DNA of 64,000 nucleotides from Umbilicaria muhlenbergii (lineage: Eukaryota; Ascomycota; Lecanoromycetes; Umbilicariales; Umbilicariaceae). The stretch spans positions 930,001 through 994,000 of the forward strand of contig KK106987.1 of the NCBI GenBank assembly GCA_000611775.1, written 5' to 3'. This document shows positions 59,975 to 64,000 of the stretch, in pieces; position 1 is the stretch's first letter, and each line of letters opens with the position of its first letter. Both the position numbers and the translations under genes were made by a program. A model generated the notes under the pieces. That model ran no database searches, was not told the DNA's origin, and saw only the letters and a program-made list of their open reading frames with translations.

Positions 59975-62881
59975 TCATCGAAACTCATCCCCCTCCTCCT
60001 CCCCCTCCTCCCCCTGGACGCCATCGACCCTCACAACCAACTCCTTCGTCCTCCTCGCAACCTCAAACGCCAACGGTGGCAACCTCCCCACCACCTCCTT
60101 CCACGCTTCCTCCTTTCCTCCAATCTCCTCGTCCCGCCCCACCTCCCCCGCCTCCATCAACCTAACCCCACAATCCCTCAACCCCCGCACCACCTCCCCC
60201 GTCCTCTCCCTTAGCACCTCATTCCCCGTCTCAGCAACCGCATGTTCCGTCTCAGCGACAATTCGCTCGACGAGATGAGCGATAGCGGCGACGTGCGTTC
60301 GGATGGTGGCAGGGGGGGAGGCGGAACGGATGGTGGAGACGAGGGATTGGATCGAGTGCACGAGGGAGGAGGTTTGGTCTTCGAGGAAGATCTGGGGCAG
60401 TGTGGTGAGCATGATTTTAAATCTCTGATGGTTTTGCCGGCACGCCTTGGTCATGACGTCCGGAGGATGGTTACACATACTTTCAACTCCTCAACATCGC
60501 CATCCTGCGCTCGCATGCCGAACCCTCGTTTCGGCGCGGCCGCCCCGTTGGTCGGTCCGTTACGCGACGAAGGCCGCTGCGGGGTGGCGAAGATGTCTCT
60601 ATTCTGGGCTTTGGGTCGGTTGGGCGGCGTGCTTGGGCCGCTGTATATCGAGTCTCCAAAGGAATTTGTCCTCCCGGTTTTGTGGATGGGGAAATACCCC
60701 GGAGACTCACTCGCCCCATTGTCCTCTTCCTCGAGTTCGTCTGCAGGCGTCGGACGGACCTTCATTGCTCGGATGAGCTCTACAACGGCGGTTGTGAGGT
60801 GCGAGGCTGCTGCGTCGAGTAGAGAGACGAGCGAGATGCCATTTGAAGCGGCAAAGTTCTTGCATGCGGTGATGACGTTGTTTGCGGTGGCGGAGATTCT
60901 GGTCTTGAATTTGGATTTTTGCTGGGATAGAGCGTCATCGCTCGAGGTTGTGTCTCCGATGTCTTGGATGATGTGTCGGACGCTGACGACCACTGATTTC
61001 ATGGAGTCGAGAACGGTTTCTGGTTCCCCTACACGAGCACAGCGTAGGAGCTCGTCAATCGCAATCTGGAATTTCGTGACGTGGATGTCCTTGATCAGCC
61101 CATTCTGCTGGGTAAATACGCCCTCTTTGGCATACTTGCCGGCTTCGGGCTGCGGTATCGACAAGCCAACCGACGAAGCACGCAAGGTCCTCAGTTGGGT
61201 TTTCGTTCGAGCGTATCTACTCCGCCATTCTTTGACCTCCTCTTCCAGCCGATGGACTTGGTGAACGAGTTTTTCTTCCCGCTCCCACGTCTGACCGCTA
61301 CGGTCAGAGAGTATTTTCATCTCATTCAGAAAGGCGGCTGCTTCCTCTTTGACCTCATTTGTGACCTGCTGTTGCTCGAGTAACTCTACTTGTAAGGTCC
61401 TATGTTCTCTTTCTAGGTTGTCATATCTAGTCCTCCACTCATCGTCACCACTAGCGCTCCTTGACAAACTGTCAATCTGAGCTCGTAGTTTCCGCTCAGT
61501 ATCCGCGTGCTGTGATCTGACCCTTTCAAGCTCTGACTGCAAGCTGCTGTTAAGGGTCAACGCGTTTGCGACATTGCTCTCCAAGGCTGACCGAATATCC
61601 GCCCACTCCTTTCGTTCCACGCCGTCAGCCTACTTGAGGTCAGAATAATCTCTCGCTAATCCTGCAAAACTAAGGACATACGCTTTCCTTATCCTGACGA
61701 TCAACGTGCACCCTCTCCAGTTTTGTGTCCTTCTCTCGAAGTTTACTTTCCAGATCATTGACCTTTCCTTGCAATTCACCCACTTGAGCCTCATAATCTG
61801 CAATCATCTTCTTATCGGTGTCAGCACCTCCAGCATTTCTGGTGGTCTGGCTCGTAACCCTTCTGTTTTCCTCGTTACTGCCGGCGCCGCCCGGCCCAGG
61901 TGTATCGATACCGTTACTATCACTGTCCTCGGCTCCCGTCTGCTCGTCGTCGTCCTCTACAAGGGTGCTCTTGTTCGGTATTATGGTATTGCTTTGGAAA
62001 GTCTTCGCCTGTGGTCTGCCATATGCGTCATCTGGACCCCCAACGCCTGGTATACCAAGGCCCGTAATTGACTGACTACCAAGCGAGACTTGTCTTGGTG
62101 CAAACCCTGGCCCTCGCGGTGCAACCTGATCTCTGGAGCCGGGTCTGATACCGTTGGGTGTACCTTGCCGGCTCGGTGGGCCTCTGATACTAGCAGGACT
62201 ACCGATCCGTTCGATATCCCCAACCGCAAACTTGGGAAATCTCCGTTCGAGTTCGTAGAACACATCGGTGGCTAGATCGCGGAATCTCGGAGCAGGCAGC
62301 GTCGATAGCTTTTGTCGTGCTTGATTGCGTTTAGGGTGAAAGTTCTCTTTCGGCAACAGATAGGTGGGAGCTTCACCCTGTCCGCCCCGCTGTGGTCCCG
62401 TAGCGTTTTGCCTGCGCAAGAGCTCGTCGTAGACGTCCGTACTTAATTCCTGAAATTGCACCGGTGACAGGCGCAATAGCTTATCTCGAGCTCTGTTGGG
62501 TTTTGCGTTCCCCTTCTCATCACGCAACGACTGCGCCAGATATCTCCTGAGTATAGTGTAGTGCATGGACAAGCTCTCCTCCATCAGTATGGCTTTCCGA
62601 CTCTGCACCGAAATGTTCGTGGCATTGCTCGACCGCGCGATCGAACTTGGTGGTGAGAAGTTGGCGGGGCCGCCATTCCTGCCTTGTGACAGGACTCCGC
62701 CCATGCCGTTCATGCCATTCATGCCATTCGAAGATCCAGAGATCGGAGGAGTGACAAGATTGTCTCGGCTGTTTGGTTGTGACGATGGATATGGCGAGTC
62801 CCCTGCCTGGTAACGAGAGATGCCGGACCACTCACTGCCCTCGACCGAGACGGGCGAGAGGGTTGCCGAACGACCATTCAT
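59975..62881 (-). CDS. SPA2: polarisome scaffold Spa2 (GIT/SHD family)
   Basis: Scaffold of the polarisome at hyphal tips, linking formin, actin regulators and MAPK components. Exons are 62881-61682, 61629-60481 and 60424-59975 (introns 52 and 56 nt), giving 932 residues. Two Spa2 homology (SHD) repeats lie at about 105-160 (HYTILRRYLAQSLRDEKG, LSPVQFQELSTDVYDELLRR) and 183-225 (NQARQKLSTLPAPRFRDLAT, DVFYELERRFP). A long coiled coil covers about 365-530. The conserved SHD-V/C-terminal region around 545-660 (HVTKFQIAIDELLRCARVGE) follows. The last exon has a second helical region and an acidic end. The first in-frame ATG is 62881; the upstream codon at 62908 is TTG. Confidence 0.92.
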
Positions 62882-64000
62882 GGTGGATGTGAGCGTGGGC
62901 GTGAGCAAGTCGAAAACAAGCAGCCAGTGAATAGTACGGTCACAGATGTATTGTGAGTGTGACCAGGTGCATGGAGCTCAGCCCTGCGCTTCGGGAGGCA
63001 TTCAGACGCTCACAGGGAGGAATGTTGTCGACGCTTGCCGATGGCGTTGCGACAGGCCGAGCAGTCAACAAACAAGTGACGGGAGGACTGAAGGCCCTCC
63101 AGGTGAGCGGCGGATAAGGAGTCAATGGCAGAGCCCTCCACCAGGTCCCCTATTTCGTCTTTGCAGGTTGAAATTGGAAGATCGGATCCATCAATGGTCG
63201 TGCTGGCTTTCTCTCGTTCTTCCCCTAAAGGTAAGGTTGGCGTGGGAAAGACGGGCCAATTGCGCGACCCGCTTTGGCGTGGCGAGCCCCTGCACCTGCA
63301 CCTGCACCTGCACCGCGGTCGGTCGGCCGGCGGCAGCAATGATGCAGAAGGGAGCAACAACACGGGCCTGCAGCTCGGCCACTGGGCGACCTCGAACGCT
63401 TGGGTGATCGATCATACTAGCGGAGAGTGCCCTCGTGCACAAGCTCGAGAGACGTTTGAGCTCTGATGGATGATGATAAAGATGGCGCCGAGTCTTCGTC
63501 CGATCCTTTGTTTCATCTCGTCAGATGTCGGTTTGATGAGCCGAGCAGGCTTGTTTCTTCGTCCATAATACACGCCGCTTCTTTGGATACCGTCCGCTTC
63601 CGTGCCACCCAATCACGGTTCCATAGACCCACTGCACTTCAAACATTTCCGCAACAGTCACCGGGACGAGATCTGCTTGCAACGCCTTCGCGTTTGCTGT
63701 GGCACGTAGAGCTATTACTGATACTGTGTTCGTACTCTACGTAGTCTAAGAAGCAATCCTTAGGGTTTGCTAATCTGTTCTAGCTCTTACGAACGCCCTG
63801 TGGTAACCCTGACCTAACAAGCTTGGGTTGAAAGACCCAGAGTTCCCATCAAAGACCGTAAGATCTTGCCGTTTCTATGTATGGTGCGAGCAACTATGTA
63901 TAATAACCACGTGCCTTTGGGCCGGGTACACCTGTAGAAAAGGAGCCAATGCAGAAGACAAGCAGTCCAAAGCCAGCAGTCATGGTGTCGATAAGGATTG
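62882..64000. promoter_or_regulatory. upstream region of SPA2, no further gene seen
   Basis: 1.1 kb to the window edge. Short frames in several phases (for example 62946-63407 and 63125-63466) show no family or exon logic. A 6-bp repeat TGCACC x4 is at 63291-63314. It presumably holds the SPA2 promoter and leader. Confidence 0.4.
63291..63314. repeat. 6-bp microsatellite TGCACC x4
   Basis: Four perfect copies of TGCACC. In one plus frame this reads Leu-His repeats, which creates a misleading protein-like stretch. Confidence 0.85.

Noticed and set aside
60242-61264. 340-codon plus-strand open frame
   Set aside because: It is antisense to the SPA2 exons; the SPA2 reading has domain and splice support, the plus reading has none.
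62946-63466. Frames of 113-153 codons near the right edge, one with Leu-His repeats
   Set aside because: Leu-His comes from the TGCACC microsatellite and the frames have no other features.
1-64000. tRNA genes, CRISPR arrays, secondary-metabolite cluster
   Set aside because: No B-box-type GGTTCGA/ANNCC with a matching cloverleaf was seen; arrays are simple minisatellites; neighbouring genes do not share a pathway.

Overview
The window is nuclear DNA of a filamentous ascomycete (Pezizomycotina), most likely a dothideomycete-type mould. The evidence is short GT-AG introns (mostly 44-110 nt), single dispersed genes on both strands, a Zn2Cys6 regulator, a LicD-family protein, a cyclophilin with nested mitochondrial and cytosolic starts, and a dispersed 5S rRNA gene with a TATA box just upstream. 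The clade is inferred from gene content only.

Layout. 1-0.9 kb: 5' part of an MFS sugar transporter (minus strand, cut by the window edge). 2.0-5.6 kb: RPC34/RPC6 (minus) and STI1 (plus), divergent from a 400-bp promoter. 6.5-11.3 kb: tricalbin/extended synaptotagmin (plus). 11.3-20.6 kb: gene-poor, with two minisatellites and decayed gene fragments (HNH-type, Spo11/TopoVI-A-like, coiled coil). 20.6-22.9 kb: UDP-glucose pyrophosphorylase with two possible first exons. 23.4-24.5 kb: SSU72 (minus). 26.5-28.2 kb: Nbp2/Skb5-like SH3 adaptor (plus). 29.1-32.8 kb: GDE1-type SPX-ankyrin-GDPD phosphodiesterase (minus). 33.8-35.9 kb: secreted GMC oxidoreductase (minus). 36.8-37.7 kb: decayed ankyrin gene (plus). 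37.9-39.8 kb: Ent3-like epsin (minus). 40.3-42.9 kb: Zn2Cys6 transcription factor (minus). 44.1-45.2 kb: LicD-family protein (minus). 48.1-49.0 kb: cyclophilin (plus). 49.3-50.1 kb: exosome subunit RRP41 (minus). 51.2-51.8 kb: small secreted protein (plus). 52.2-55.3 kb: ERCC6L2-like SNF2 ATPase (plus). 57.2-59.0 kb: purine-cytosine permease (plus). 59.4 kb: 5S rRNA (plus). 60.0-62.9 kb: SPA2 polarisome scaffold (minus).

The genes are mostly conserved housekeeping functions (Pol III transcription, 3' end and exosome RNA processing, chaperoning, ER-plasma membrane contact, TGN traffic, polarity, lipid-head-group and sugar-nucleotide metabolism). They are not an operon or an obvious metabolic cluster. 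I joined exons by eye from GT-AG sites, reading frame and remembered family sequence. Every full-length model closes in frame. I saw no mobile element that I can name, no CRISPR array and no tRNA.

The most notable observations are about gene structure: a 4-nt microexon carrying the conserved Phe-Asp of the GDPD active site in GDE1, a 10-nt microexon in the LicD gene, two alternative N-termini for UDP-glucose pyrophosphorylase across a 690-nt intron, and a stop-free 60-nt intron in the sugar transporter. I found no convincing new multi-gene system.
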